This document shows, piece after piece, positions 1-12,253 of a stretch of DNA of 64,000 bases. The notes beneath the pieces were generated by a model, which ran no database searches, was not told the origin of the DNA, and saw only the letters and a list, made by a program, of their open reading frames with translations. Made by a program: the position numbers and the translations under genes. This DNA is from Jacaranda mimosifolia (lineage: Eukaryota > Streptophyta > Magnoliopsida > Lamiales > Bignoniaceae). The DNA is taken from contig CM032126.1 of the NCBI GenBank assembly GCA_018894105.1, positions 7,343,001-7,407,000 of the forward strand, read 5' to 3'. Numbering within the stretch: the first letter of the stretch is position 1; every line of letters begins with the position of its first letter.

Positions 1-513
1 AAGCAATTACTAATTAAATGTCAAGTAATTAAAAATGTAGTAAAAATCTTGAAGTGACACCACTGTCTTAAAATTTACTATAAAAGATGACTTAAAGAAA
101 ACTGTGACAGAATGAGCAGTCACCCAGAAGCCAAAGCTGTAAGGCCCACACGGAAATATGAATTAGATAACTTTTTCCTGTCAGAAAACTACTTAAGACA
201 AGCTCTGTCTCACAGACACATCACGCCTAGCAAAAAAATTAAGCAACACATTCCAGTTCATACATTAGGCAAGGTGGTAGAGTTCCTTTTGAGCAACTAT
301 GACAACAGTCATCAATGAGCAGTACATGCTTCAATCACTCAAAAGAAAACCCACCGTACAACAATGCCATACTCCTATTCAGCAAATTTGGGCAATTAGC
401 AAGCACTATATGTGGTTTCCAGTTCTTTTGAACACTTTCTCCTCGAAAAGATTACAAGTAAATGTAAGTCCACATATGTAAATATTGTCAGTTAAGAAGT
501 TTGAGAAACTTAC
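1..513 (-). other. Intron of the ECT gene, no exon seen
   Basis: The stretch downstream of the donor at 508-513 is AT-rich on the minus strand and I could not find the expected continuation of the YTH domain. It is probably an intron running past the left edge. The plus-strand open frame at 112-318 has no recognisable content. Confidence 0.6.
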
Positions 514-3500
514 CGAGAAAAAGAGGAAGACTGGACAAATGCCTTCCATTTCCTTTGCTTCACGATAGGCAGCATCCAGTTTTTTGTTTCCAAGCGGTGT
601 GCTCGCCCAAACACTATATTTTATACTTTTATGGATATTGTCTTCACTGAAAGATTTAATAACAAAAAATTTTGCATGTTCATAGTCGGTTATAAATTCT
701 GGGGAGTTAACACGATCAGCAGGAAACCCAGAAGCAGTTTCAACATTTCTAATGTGAGACGAAGAGCCCTCTTCAAGGGAACTCTTGCTTTTCGGCTTTA
801 AAGCCCTTGGTCCTCTGTTCCGATCACTTGACATACCAAACGTGTCAGTAGAAATACTAAGATTGTCCCGATCCCTCTCACGTCTTCCTCCTTTGTCAAC
901 ACCAAATCGAATCCGGTTAGAACCATAACCAACTGTGCTTTGGTAAGAACCACCATGGGGAAAATGTCTAGCTGAAGAGTTTGTTGTCAGCCCGAAACCC
1001 TGAAATGGGGCCAGCCATTATATCAGCAATGAAGAAATCAAGTCTTAAAAGTAGTTAATGCCCCCAGCCATTTTAAAACAATATTAACTTTCCATTAATT
1101 GACTCCACATCCTTTGGCATTACATATTGATGGCAGCAAGGAAAAACAAAGGGAAAGCAAAGAAAAAGAACATATTTTTATACAGAACTTAGTAATATGA
1201 GATAACATTTCCACATGTATAGTGAAGGCCCCGGGCAAGGAAATGGTTGACAACAGAGGAATTTAGAGGGGCAAAAGACTTCACTCGTACCATCAAAAAG
1301 TGCCTATCAATTTTTACTAATCATCAGTTGTACTATGACCTTGCATCAAACAAGTGCTGAATTCTGCACAAATTATATATACACAACGGAAGTTCATTAC
1401 TTTGCTCTTCCCCCACGCACAAAGATACATGCTGTCTTGTTACTTGTTAACAAGATAGTCAAACTCATTTGAAGTCTCTAGGCAGATACCATCTTCATAG
1501 CACAAAGCTTAATCAACAATCATCTAAAAATAAAGAGAACCAAGTGCTTTCTCTCTTAGTGCATGCGGGCAGACGCATACATATGTATATGTTTGTATAT
1601 TGTATATGTTTATAAGAAACATCAAACAAACCTGTGCAACATTTTGTTCATATGATCCAAGTATGCCAACTGGTTGAGGATATACATTTCCAGAATTTAA
1701 TGGAGACACAAACTTGCTTGTGTCCAAGGAACTTGAACGACTTGGCAATGGTTCATTGGATCCAAACTCGCCAGGAAACTTGTAATGTCCAAGGCCACTA
1801 TTTGCAGAGGGATCTCCTCCACCAAAAGATCCAAAAGGTAGATAATAACCTGATCCTGGCCCAAAAAATGCATTGTCTATAATATTTTCTTGGCTGCTGT
1901 TTCCTGATGGCAGTAATTCAGTCTGTGAAGCTGGAAGGGCAGAAGTAACATGTGGTGGACCAGGTGAAACTGAAGGAGGATAGTAAGGTGGAGTCACAGG
2001 CATTTGATGTGGAGAAAACATCTGAGCATCAAACATTATTGGAGATATAGGGCTAGCAAGAGGGGAAAACTGTCCATACGCCATATGGGAATCAAAGCCA
2101 TAGCCCGGAGGATAGTATAGCGAAGAATTATCATTGTACACAGCCTTAAACAAGATTAAGCAAAGCAGTTAGCATCCACAGTATTCTATCCAGACAAAAA
2201 ACATTCATGCATCTGCAACAAAGTTATCTATACCCACCGGAGGCATGACGTGCAAGTTGTTGGCATTGACATAGTTTGAATGCTCATCCCAAGTACCACT
2301 GCCATTGTTATAACCTGGACAAAGGCAAAGATCAAGATTAATAAACCAAACAACAGGAAGTTGAAACAGAAACAATATAAGTACTAGGCAACGTAATTGT
2401 CTTCATTGACTAGCAGTTTGCACCTAATTGACCCCACTTAAGTTACTCTATTTTTGTAACCCTCTAATTTCTGGACTCAAATATTATGTTGATGTCAAAC
2501 AAAGAAATACGGTGTCATATTTTACCTTCCTCCTGTAAGATGCTACAAAGGTCTTTTCCAGCCTATTAAGCAATGAAAACTTAATATAGTTTCTAAACTT
2601 ATGCTTGGTCCAAGGATGCAGCCGATACAGTGCTATTTTCTTTTTTTCCCAAAATGCTTAGTTAGTCTTGGGGCCAAAGGTGCTTGGCAAAGGTTTCATT
2701 CGGGTTCAAGGATTCATTTAAAAGACTTCATTTTCTGGATGCTTAGAGTATTTATGTTAACAGATTAATTCCATGGGAGTCAATTGTTTAAATTTGATAA
2801 CCATGACTTGAACATAATGGATATTTATTTGAGAATTTAGATGCTCTGAACCCTAAGCAGTGTTATTCCAAGTTTTTTTTTTTTTTTGATACATATATAT
2901 ATAAGTTTTGGGGTTCGAGTTGAAATCTTGGCCCATCTTATTTGATGCCTTCCAAATTGATAAATTATTTTTGGTGAAATTTTGAGGGTTTCAAATTATC
3001 ATGGGCATTGCAATCGCAGGGCCTGCTGCGTCTAATATTGGGGCATGAGAGGAACAATCATCTGTTGAGTGTCGTGACCAGCAGAAGAAACAACCACATC
3101 ATATGGAGATTCAACATGTCTGTAACTGTTGAGAGATGAGTTTCTAATCTGGAAGTTCACAATTGAAAGCTTCAAATGCAGGATATTTAAGGTGGCTAAC
3201 AATGATAACGCTATCCATTATTCACATAAATACCATATTTGGATAACTCTCAGAACACTTGGACAATTATTACCCTATGAAAATGGAAATTATGACAGAT
3301 TTCTTAGAACTTCTCATTTTGTGAATACTGAATATTCAATTGCATGTATACTAAACCACTGTCAACATTAACCAACTGAGCTAAAGTGACCAACGGACTA
3401 ACCTCTATAGTAATAACTCTGTTCCTGAGGCGTATATGAATTAAAGGGATACATTGTGGTAAGAGCTCCACTTGTCTCTGAAGTTGCAGGTTGATCTTTA

Positions 3501-4980
3501 GCATTCCTTGAAGCCCCTGAGATGACTGCATCCGGAGAAGGATTTGCTGAAACTATCCTTTCATCTTTTGGCGAAATTGGCTGATAATAGATTCAAAGAG
3601 AGCATATCACCTAAACTAATTAAAAAAATACATACCTAAAGACATAAAAACCAATTAAAACTATGGACTTCTGATGACGCACCTGCTCAGTCACATCATG
3701 CATCTCAAGAGCTCTGTCACCTGCACTCCTAGGGCATTCCACAGTTTGTCAAAGAGAAAAAAAGGTAGAAAAAGAAGACAGGCCATTCACTAGCAACATC
3801 CATAAAACATGATATATTATAGTCACAAAATTAAACAATTAACTGTCGGCAAACAGATCCCATGACAATGATAATGTGGAATAGTGGATTATTAGGATGA
3901 TAAGTCTTAAAAAGATCTTCCAACCAAAATGAATCTGATGAGTAGATTAAGTGCCATTCAGAAATGAAAAAAACAATCATACGAAATCAACAGATAGCAA
4001 AGTGGGATGAGCTTTCCTCCATCATGATGATTAAATCAACAGCAGCAGAAAATTCACTAATATTCATGCATAACTGCATAAGGCATTGAACATTTTATGG
4101 ATTGAATATTCATCATAAAGTAAGAATAATATCTTAAAAATACGTCTTTTGAATTATGATCTGACATGAAACTCATTCCTGCAAATTTTTCTTAATTTAA
4201 ACTTTCACCTATTATAAATATATTCAGTTCCTAGAGAATTAAATATTGCGTATGAGAACAACAGGAGAAACTCAAATCATTAATTTTACTCTTCATATAA
4301 AAAATGCATCTATGCTGCCCAAATCAGGCTTCTTCAGAAACCATGATTTATAGACTAAACCCAATTCAGTACAAAATAAGTATAAATCCCTCTTCTGAAA
4401 AACCCTAAAAACTAAATTTCACAGCATGGAATTGACGCCAGCAAATCAAAACTCAACAGTGAAAATAAAGCATTAATTTGAATATTTATACGATATTTTC
4501 AATGCCTGGAAATATTTCCTGACCAATGCTATTAAAATGCTATCCAATTCACTTGTCGGCACACAAAAATAGGAACCCCCAAAATTAGAGCATTCAATAC
4601 CTTACTCTCAAAAACTAAGATTTACATTAGCTAATCAGTCCTATCCTTTGGCCTCAGAAAAATATTATATATTGGATTTTTTATTAATTTTTCTGTCAAA
4701 TTGCAAATCATACCCCTACATACATGTTTACCAGATGCCATGGAGAAGCGCATTACAGTGCTTGCATGCTTCTAGCCGGAATCTTATTAAAAAATTGGAG
4801 CGCATGTATTAGTTCGGATCAAGAACAACTTGTGTTCAATAAAACAACGAAAAAACATACATAAAATTGCAATAAAGACATATATAGACAAACAAATAAA
4901 TAAATAGCAGTAAATGAGAACGAACCAGGAGATGAGAGTGAGGCGAATCGATCGAGGCCACCTTGATTCGCGTCTTCCAT
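514..4980 (-). CDS. ECT: YTH-domain m6A reader, ECT family (3' end outside window)
   Basis: YTH proteins of the plant ECT family bind N6-methyladenosine in mRNA in the cytoplasm. Six coding exons can be joined with GT-AG introns and consistent phase: 4926-4980, 3683-3720, 3403-3580, 2238-2314, 1632-2144 and 514-999, giving 449 codons before the window ends. The start ATG at 4980 gives MEDANQGGLD. Residues about 30-290 are a low-complexity Tyr/Pro/Ser/Gly/Asn-rich region containing YYYRGYNNGSGTWDE and AVYNDNSSLYYPPGYG, typical of ECT N-termini. The YTH fold begins near residue 392 (KFFVIKSFSEDN) and has the first aromatic-cage Trp in SVWAST (about residue 418). The exon ends after CPVFLFFS with donor GTAAGT, so the other two cage Trp residues must lie in exons left of base 1. 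No frameshift or stop was seen. The family assignment is firm; which ECT paralogue is not resolved. Confidence 0.93.
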
Positions 4981-5517
4981 TTAACCCAATCAATTACACC
5001 CAATTTGAATCCAATTCAATTGGAACAAAAAAAACCCAAAGAAGAAGAAGAAGCAAGCAGAATTCAGATCTATCCCAATTGAAGTTCAAAATTGAACAAT
5101 AAAATCACTTAAGTCGAATATATCCATCCATGTGCGGAATAAACCCTCTTATTCTCCAAGAATTATTGGAATTCGTTGAAGATGCATATGAATCTTGAAA
5201 GGTGCTTCGCGGGAGGGTTTGAAAACAAACAGGCATGAGAGGGTTTTTAATATACATATTTACGTATATAATGCCTTTTAATAAGTTGTTTTTAATTTCT
5301 CTTGTATTTTTATTTCGCTTTTCCTATATGATAACTTTTAATAATACTAAGGCAATATTTTCCTTTTCTCTACATAAGGACAAAATAACGTGTGTGTATA
5401 ATAATGCCGTCAGTCAAGTTATTCGGTATAAGGTTTTCAATTTTAGTAATTTCAAACATATCCAAAATGTAAAAAATGTTTGGTGAGCTTACAAATTAAA
5501 TTTTTAATAATATTTTC
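4981..5517 (-). promoter_or_regulatory. 5'UTR and upstream region of the ECT gene
   Basis: About 180 bp upstream of the ATG is rich in purine runs on the plus strand (GAAGAAGAAGAAG, 5038-5055), which is CT-rich on the transcribed strand, as is common in plant 5' leaders. Beyond about 5230 the sequence becomes AT-rich. The gypsy element starts only 537 bp upstream of the start codon, so any promoter must be short or overlap the LTR. No TATA box can be assigned with confidence. Confidence 0.4.
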
Positions 5518-6356
5518 TGATGAGGGTGTAAATAGTTTAGGGTTAAGTAGGGTTAAAGTCCAATCCAGTCAACTAGGTAGCAAGTCGATAGAAGTGATTG
5601 ATGATTTAACGAGGTTGAGTCATGCAACCAATAGCAAGCGTCAAGCTTGCCGAGGGGCCCTCGATTAATGGACTCTAACACTAAAGTCAGTTTAATCGAC
5701 TAAAAGATAGAGCAACAGAGTGAGGGTTTTGCAGAGGTAAAATGGCATACTTTGTTGAAGGCTAGCAATGGGATATTTATAGCCTTCATGGTGTGATTAA
5801 TATGTTTATGATGCCCTTGTTGCACAGAAAGGGCCTTCGTCCTTACTTGAGGGCCTTTGAGTCTTCTCCAACTTTGTAATATTCCAGGTGGCGCTATCCC
5901 CAACTTTCTAAGACAAGGCGGTACGCAGGAGGCGCGCACTGGCTTGGGGCAACAGAAAAGTTGGTATTGGTGGTGGCACGCACCATTAATGTGGAGACAC
6001 GCCACCTGTTAGAGCATTCAATATGGCAGAGGGGCCATCGCGTCTACTCGACCTCACCAGTCGAGATAGGTACTTGTCTGTGTGCCTTCTGCGTAGACTC
6101 TAGTTGACAGAATATCACTTTGTCGTATGCAAATATCTTCCAGGTTGAGTGCTGAATACAATAGCTTCGATCATGGTCAATCATAATCTAGTTGACAGAG
6201 GTGGTGGCCAAGGCCCAGAATGGTCGGAACTGATCAATAACATAGTTGGCCCATATTAAGTTGGGCCTAGCGGAAATTGGACTGTCTCGCATCGTATCCC
6301 TTATCTGGTCGAGAGTTATTAAGTTGGGCTTGTTGGGCTCACGGCCACCCTCGTCA
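5518..6356 (-). repeat. 3' LTR of the gypsy element (left copy)
   Basis: Aligns along its length with 14366-15193, for example around AAATGGCATAC and ATGCCCTTGTTGCACAGAAA. It begins TGATGAGG and ends CCCTCGTCA on the plus strand, and is 839 bp long. The many transitions and small indels between the two LTRs show an old insertion. A purine-rich tract on the minus strand (6369-6385) lies about 12 bp inside the LTR and is the best polypurine-tract candidate. Confidence 0.82.
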
Positions 6357-6662
6357 AAAATTTCTAGTGACCCTCTCTTCCTCATTCGGTCAAAATTGGA
6401 AAACCCATTACTTTTTTATTCGATCCTCGGGTGGGGTCGGATTTAACATATCCAAGGGTTGGATGAGGGGTTATATCGATGTGCCTAGAAACAAAACCTA
6501 GACCTGGCCCAACACCTTTATCAGGGATTTAGTCGAGTTTGGGCAGATGGAGGCCGCGGGGTATGTCGAGGAGATAAATTTAGTGCTGGCAGGCTTATCG
6601 TCTACCTAGTTAGACTTGCCTGCTGGCGCTCGACTAGGTAGATATCTTCGTAGGTTTTTCAA

Positions 6663-8239
6663 TTGGTTTATCCCAACTTTCTAGTCGATGCAGACACATC
6701 TTGTTCTTGTTGTTGTGCAAATCAAGACAAAATCATGAGCCAGACTCGAGCACAAGCAATGGCTCGAGTGTGTAGGAATCAAGAGCACCGCCAAGGAGTG
6801 GCTCGTCGAGAGGCTGTTGTGCTAGTTGGCCTGCAGCTTAGGCAGCGCTGCCTGCTCTCATTTCTCGACCGAGTCGACCGCCTCCAGCGGGGACCAATAG
6901 TCCTTCTGCTCAGTAAAAAAGGCCATCTACCGAGCAGGCAAGACCTACCCAAAAGAGAACTGCTTCCGGCAAGGATAAGGGTAAAGTTGGAGCACCCAGC
7001 TAACCGACTGGCTACGATCTCTTTGGGTAGCAGGGAGAGGACAAGTTGTTCCAACTGCCAAAGTTGCCATCACCTTGGTTTGGTACTGAAGTGGTCATTC
7101 ACGATTCTTTATCGATGCTGATCGCGGGGTTGACTAGGTCTACGTCCTGAAAAGTGATGATAACTAGACTTTTTGCATCCGACCAGAAAAAGATGATGGA
7201 GCTAAACCAGGATGGGGCGCTGAAGGGCTTAGGATATCATTCAAACGTGGTAAGTGTCTAGTCAGGTACTATTCACTTACCAAATGCTTCGTTGTTCGTT
7301 TGCTTTGTATTTTTTTTTATATATATATCGACTAAGATTATTTCCATTGCAGATCAGCTAGCTGGGCTACCATTTCTACCGGAGGTTGAAGCTGGCCCTC
7401 GGTAGTCATGACCAGCTTTGGGAAGAGCATGGTGAGATGGATGTGATGAAGACTATGCTCGATTAGGCCTAGTCCAGGATCGAGCAACTGACCGAGTAGC
7501 TTAAGGAAAAGGACAAGCAGCTCGAGCTTAAGGATGCATAGCTTATGGCTGTGATAACTGAGAAAAGCAAAATGGAGAAGCTGCTGTTGAAGGCCAGATT
7601 GGACGCGTAGGCCAGTTACGATTCTGGTCGGACGCATAGGCATAACATCACAACAAATTTTTCAAGACGTTGCTGCTTATTCAACAAGCAACTGTGCAGC
7701 AGTTTATGTTATGCTCGGCATTCCAAGACGCCAGCATCGTCTTCTTCATCGACGACGCGAAAGATGCCTTTGAGAGGGCTATAAAACAACTAGAGTACTT
7801 GAGCTACTAGTTCCATCCTGAAGACAAGGCGCGACTTGACCCAACGCAAAACGAGTAGCTCCAGAATTGTCCTAACCCTGGTAAGAATACTCCTGAGGAG
7901 GGACCTACTGTTGCGCCCATGGTCGAGGCTGCTGCTGATCATCAAGTGAGGCTAGTCGTGGTGACCAATGTGTTTTCTTTTGCAAACGACTTTGCGTTCA
8001 ATATTAGGGCTGGCAAAGTTTACATGGCTACTTTCTTTCCCTCAGCCGAGTGTCCCTACCTGGTTGACGAGGCGAGACCGTCTCAACCATCCCCTGCAGT
8101 CCAGCCAGCGCCTGCTGTGGTGCCCGAGTAGGAAGTTGAGGGTCCTGCGATTGTCGCCATGCCTTCAAGCGATGAGCTCAATCAGGCGATTGATGAAGGC
8201 GCACGAGCTGCAGGAATCGAAGGGGTCAGTTCGAGTTGA
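6663..8239 (+). pseudogene. Antisense ORF (aORF) of the Tat-type element, broken
   Basis: This stretch between integrase and 3' LTR reads as protein on the plus strand, opposite to gag-pol. Such antisense ORFs are known in Tat-lineage elements; their function is unknown. After a GT-AG intron-like gap (GTAAGT at about 7249, acceptor CAG ending at 7352) the frame starting at 7353 encodes a heptad-like Glu/Lys/Leu/Gln-rich segment (for example LKEKDKQLELKDA). One frameshift between 7611 and 7682 leads to a second frame with FFIDDAKDAFERAIKQLEYL and an acidic Pro-rich tail ending at TGA 8237. Nine in-frame stops (7359, 7464, 7470, 7497, 7539, 7608, 7808, 7856, 8129) are all TAG. The 5' half (6663-7250) is more scrambled and its start is uncertain. 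Confidence 0.6.
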
Positions 8240-8799
8240 AGGCTTGGGCTAGTGAACTTTTCTTAGATCTTTTTGATCGCCCTGCAGTCATTTGCTTTTA
8301 TTTTTTCTTGTATTTGATTAAATCTTTGTAATTTAGATTTGTTCGAATTCAATGAATGGCATTTTTGCCAATTAATGTGCACCGATTCTATTTTTTCTTT
8401 TAAATGCTTTCATTTTCGTCGATTGCTTTCGCCAACAGGCGACAGAATAAATAATTTAATCTCAAATAAGAAATCACGCAATGCGATTCCCTAACAAGGG
8501 AGTTGGGTAAGTCGGCGGTCAATTTAGAAATCGACTGGCACAAAAATAACAGAATTAATCCAAGACATTCACATTAGGTTAACCTATATAAAAACAGGTG
8601 GTGAAGTATTCTTTGTCGCTGACTGCTTGGTCAACTTAAGTTGTTTTGTCCGCAACTAAATGAATAAGTTTGGGACCTAAATTCATTAAATTGATGCTGG
8701 TCTTATGCTCGAAGCTGTCGTTGTGATGTGTATATCATTTAAGTGCGTTTGTTTTTTACTACAAAGCTGATTTCTAGTTAAGTTTGAGATAGTTGATTC

Positions 8800-9175
8800 T
8801 ATGCAATCAGTTTGTTCATTAATTTGGGCTTGAAGCCATAGTGTATTATTGAAAACATTTTGAGGCTGATTGTGGGGTTGACTCGTATATCATTGTGGGC
8901 TAAGAAGCCCTAGCTTATAGCTTGAAGTATGTGTTAGATCGACTACAGGGTTGACCTTAAGCAATTAATTCATTTGTTAACTTAGGCTACGAAGCTTTGA
9001 TTTTGCGGTTTGAAGCCAGCATGATGTCGACTTTAAACGATCAATTCGTTTATTAATTTGGGCTAAAAAGCCTTGGTGTGCGGTTTAAAACTAGCGTGGG
9101 GTCAACTTTAGGGTCGACTTTAAATGATGAACTCGCTTATTGAGTTGGGCTAGAAAGCTCTAGTTTGAATGATCA
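8800..9175 (-). repeat. Degenerate tandem repeats in the gypsy 3'UTR
   Basis: About four diverged units of roughly 75-110 bp recur, each with a core like TTAATTTGGGCTAAAAAGCC followed by a GGTTTGAAGCCAGC-like stretch and GTCGACTTTAAA. Clear cores are near 8820, 8897, 8981, 9055 and 9140. They lie between the end of pol (stop at 9251) and the antisense ORF, a position where Tat/Ogre elements are known to carry variable tandem repeats. Confidence 0.65.
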
Positions 9176-9250
9176 GCCTGCAACAATGTAGGTAGTTTTT
9201 ATTAATTTGAAATTATATTTTAGTGCAATTGGGTGGAGACCTCCATCTCT

Positions 9251-10336
9251 TTACACATAAAAGTTTTTTAAGTTCACCGCGTTCCATGGTCGAGGGAGCT
9301 CGTTACCAATCATATCTACAAGTTGGTAGGTGTTGTGCTTTGCTATTTTAACCACCGAGTAAAGGCCTTCCTATTTTGGATTAGGTATCCCCATATTCTT
9401 CGACACTTCAACTTTTTTGAGGATAAGATCCCATACTTTGAAGTTTCTTGGTCGGACTCTCTTGTTGTAATGTTGGGCCATCTTCGACCTATAGCATTGC
9501 ATTATAGCGTATGCTTGCTGAAGTAACTCATCGATTGTCTCCTGGTTGAATTCTCTCTCGGAGTCATTTCTAATCGGGTTGTGGTGGATTACTCGAGCAA
9601 TGTGTTGTATCAATTCTGTTGGAATAACTGTTTCTAACCCATAGACCAAAGGGTAAGGACTGTGACTAGTAGCTATTCAGGGAGTGGTCCTATATGCCCA
9701 AAGAACCCCAGGGAGGTCGTCTGCCCAGCTCGCTCCGATTCTTTCCAATCGAACCTTGAGGTGGTGTAAAACAGTTCTGTTCATGACTTCCATTTGACCA
9801 TTAGCTTGTAGGTTTCCAATTGAGGTGAAGTGTTGTCGAATCCCCAGGCTCTCGCATCAGCTCCTCGTGCTCCTACTCTGGAACTGTGCCCCATTATCAG
9901 ATATCAATACTTTAGGCAAATAAAAACGGTAGATAATATTTTTCCACACAAAACTCTTGATGGCCGCGTCGATTATCTTAGGGACTACTTCTGCTTCGAT
10001 CTACTTTGTAAAGTACTTGACCGCAATGATTATGAATTTTCGTTGACATGTGGTTTTTGGGAAAGAACCAACTATATCGATCCCTCACTGGTTGAAAGGC
10101 CATAGGATCTGAATGAGTACCAATGTTGTCGTAGGTTGGTGAGACATGTTTGAGTAGACCTGGCAAGATAGGCATTTTTTGGCGAAGTCAATGGCATCCT
10201 TTAGCAAAGTTGGCCAAAAATACCCATATCTAATGACTTTGTGGGCCAAAGATCGTCCTCCAAAGTGGTTGCCGCAAATGCCTGAGTAGACTTCATGTAA
10301 AATCTCGTGAGCTTGTTTCGGTGTCAAACATCTCAA
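9251..10336 (-). pseudogene. Integrase of the gypsy element
   Basis: Integrase inserts element cDNA into host DNA. Minus-strand frames give the H2C2 zinc-binding region (HEILHEVYSGICGNH ... CLSCQVY, 10085-10336), then the core with the catalytic acidic residues visible in GIDIVGSFPK, SDNGAQF and NGQMEVMNR, then the C-terminal region (VWDLILKKVEV ... YQLVDMIGNELPRPWN), ending at a TAA at 9251-9253. The frame is broken by several stops and at least one frameshift between 9640 and 10180, so no complete enzyme is encoded. Confidence 0.82.
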
Positions 10337-10599
10337 TGGTGGTCCGAAAATTGATCTTTTGTAAAGCTAATCGTGTTTGTCGAGGGCGAACTTGGCTACT
10401 TGACCTTTAAGCCTGCGTGCTTGGCCTTTATCTTGGGGAACTTTCCCTTCTTTCAAATAAGCTTTTATGTCGTCATCCAGGAGGGGGCTGCTTCTCCGAT
10501 TTGTCCCACCAAATTCTAGTTGGGAATGCCCATTGTGGGTTTGTTGACGACCAGAAATGTTATTATTCTGTCTCTAGTTCCCTTTGTCAAGTTAGCAAA

Positions 10600-12253
10600 T
10601 TTTGACAATACGTTGGTGCATTCGTTCTCCAATTGAGGAACTTGGCTGAGGGTGAATTTTCCGAACTGCTGCTGTAATCTTTTGACCTTAGCCAGATACT
10701 TGCTTACTATGGTCTCCTTGGCCTCAAAGTTTCCTTGGACCTATTCTGCGACCAGTTGGAAATCAATTATGGTAGCTAACTACTGGACTCCCTTATATAC
10801 TGCCATCTTCATGCTAGTGAGAAGGGCCTCATATTCTACTTCATTGTTTATAATGGAGTAGTCGAGTTTAATTGCAAAGTCATATTCCTTGGCTTATGGA
10901 GAGCATAGGGAGATGCCAATTCCACCTCCCGAAAAAGTTGTTGAACCATCCATATGCAAGGTCCACATTAGGGAATCCTAGTCGAGTTGGTCGGGATGGC
11001 CAAGTCTTTCAGCGACAAAGTTTGCTGACACTTGGGCTTTTATGGTTGTTCGAGATTGAAAAGTAATGTCAAACTCCCCTAACTCGATGGCCCGTTTCAT
11101 CAGTCTTTCCGACGTGTTAGGTTTCAACAGCACTTATTTTAGTGGTTGATTTGTCAGGATGACAATAGAGTGAGATTGGAAGTAAGACCTCAATTTCCTA
11201 GCTGCAGTGACCAAAGCGAGAGCAAATTTTTTGATCTCCAAATAGTTGTGCTTCGGGCCTTACAATACTTTATTGCTGTAGTAGACAAGTCGATGGGTGC
11301 CATTTCTGATTGAGACCAAAATTGAACTGATCGTTGCCGATGAGACTGCCAAATAAACGTGCAGAACTTCTCCAACCTTAGGTTTAGCTAACATCGGGGA
11401 TGTTGAAAGGTATTGCTTTAATTTGACCAGGGCCTGGTTGCATTGTTCTGTCTATTGGAAGCCCGATTTCCTCGCATTTATTAGGATTTTGAAGAATGGT
11501 AAGCTTTTGTTGGCCAATCGGGCAATGAATTGCCCCATCACTATGATTCTTCCAACCAGGCGCTGAATGTCCCTGATTGTTCAAGAAGGTGTAATGTCCA
11601 AAATGGCCTGGGTTTTTTGTGGGTTTGCTTCGAAACCTCTTTGGCTGGCCATGTAGCCCAAAAATTTGCTTCCCTTGAATGTGTACTTATTAGGATTACG
11701 CTTCATGCCAAATGCTCGTAATATTGATAATGTATGGCTAAGGTAGGTTAAGTGATTTTGTTCTTTTTCTATTTTGATGATCATATCGTTGACATATACC
11801 TCCATGGTTTTACCGATCTCATTTTTGAACATAAAGTTTATACTGAGATTGATTCCCTATAGACCGGAAGCCTTCCAAGCAAAAGTATCAACGTTTTTTT
11901 CTGAGGAAATCGACCATGAGGCATTCCATGTTGCTGCCCAGATTAGTCCTAATTTTGGTGGGCTTGTTGGGGTTTCCTAGCTCCAACTTGATGGTCTTAA
12001 ACTCTCCAACAGGCTCGATCCTCGTCTCCTCGAGCTTGCGCTTCTTGCTCTGATGTTTCTCCTGGGGTTCCGTAACTGGGACGTCCCCCAAGGTAGGTTT
12101 CAGCTGTGGTCTAGCCTTCTGCTTGTTTGCCTCGACTGAAATTATATAACAGAGCCAAGCCTCCTTCATGTTGTAGAGAAGTTCGCTAGTTCCAGTAGCG
12201 GTTGAAAATTTGACCTTCATATGATAGGTCAAGACTATGGCAGCACTGGTCAT
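10600..12253 (-). pseudogene. Reverse transcriptase / RNase H remnant of the gypsy element
   Basis: The frame at 11888-12253 carries the linker upstream of RT (KVKFSTATGTSE ... LGSNMECLMVDFL). It then jumps from DTFAWKASGL at about 11850-11880 straight to KTMEVYVNDMIIKIEKEQ at about 11745-11810, the region of the YxDD active site, which here reads YVND. Roughly 150 residues covering most of the RT fingers and palm are therefore missing. The RNase H-like part follows (YYSNKVL, GPKHNYLEIKKFALALVTAA, 11190-11300) and continues to about 10600, with several stops, for example a TAA in a Gln position near 11255. Confidence 0.8.

Noticed and set aside
3304..3531. 75-codon minus-strand open frame over ECT exon 3
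   Set aside because: Another frame of the same exon gives TTMYPFNSYTPQEQSYYYRG, which continues correctly into the next exon.
4787..4993. 68-codon minus-strand open frame over ECT exon 1
   Set aside because: It reads out of frame through the donor into the intron. The +1-shifted ATG at 4980 joins in phase to the downstream exons and gives ECT-like protein.
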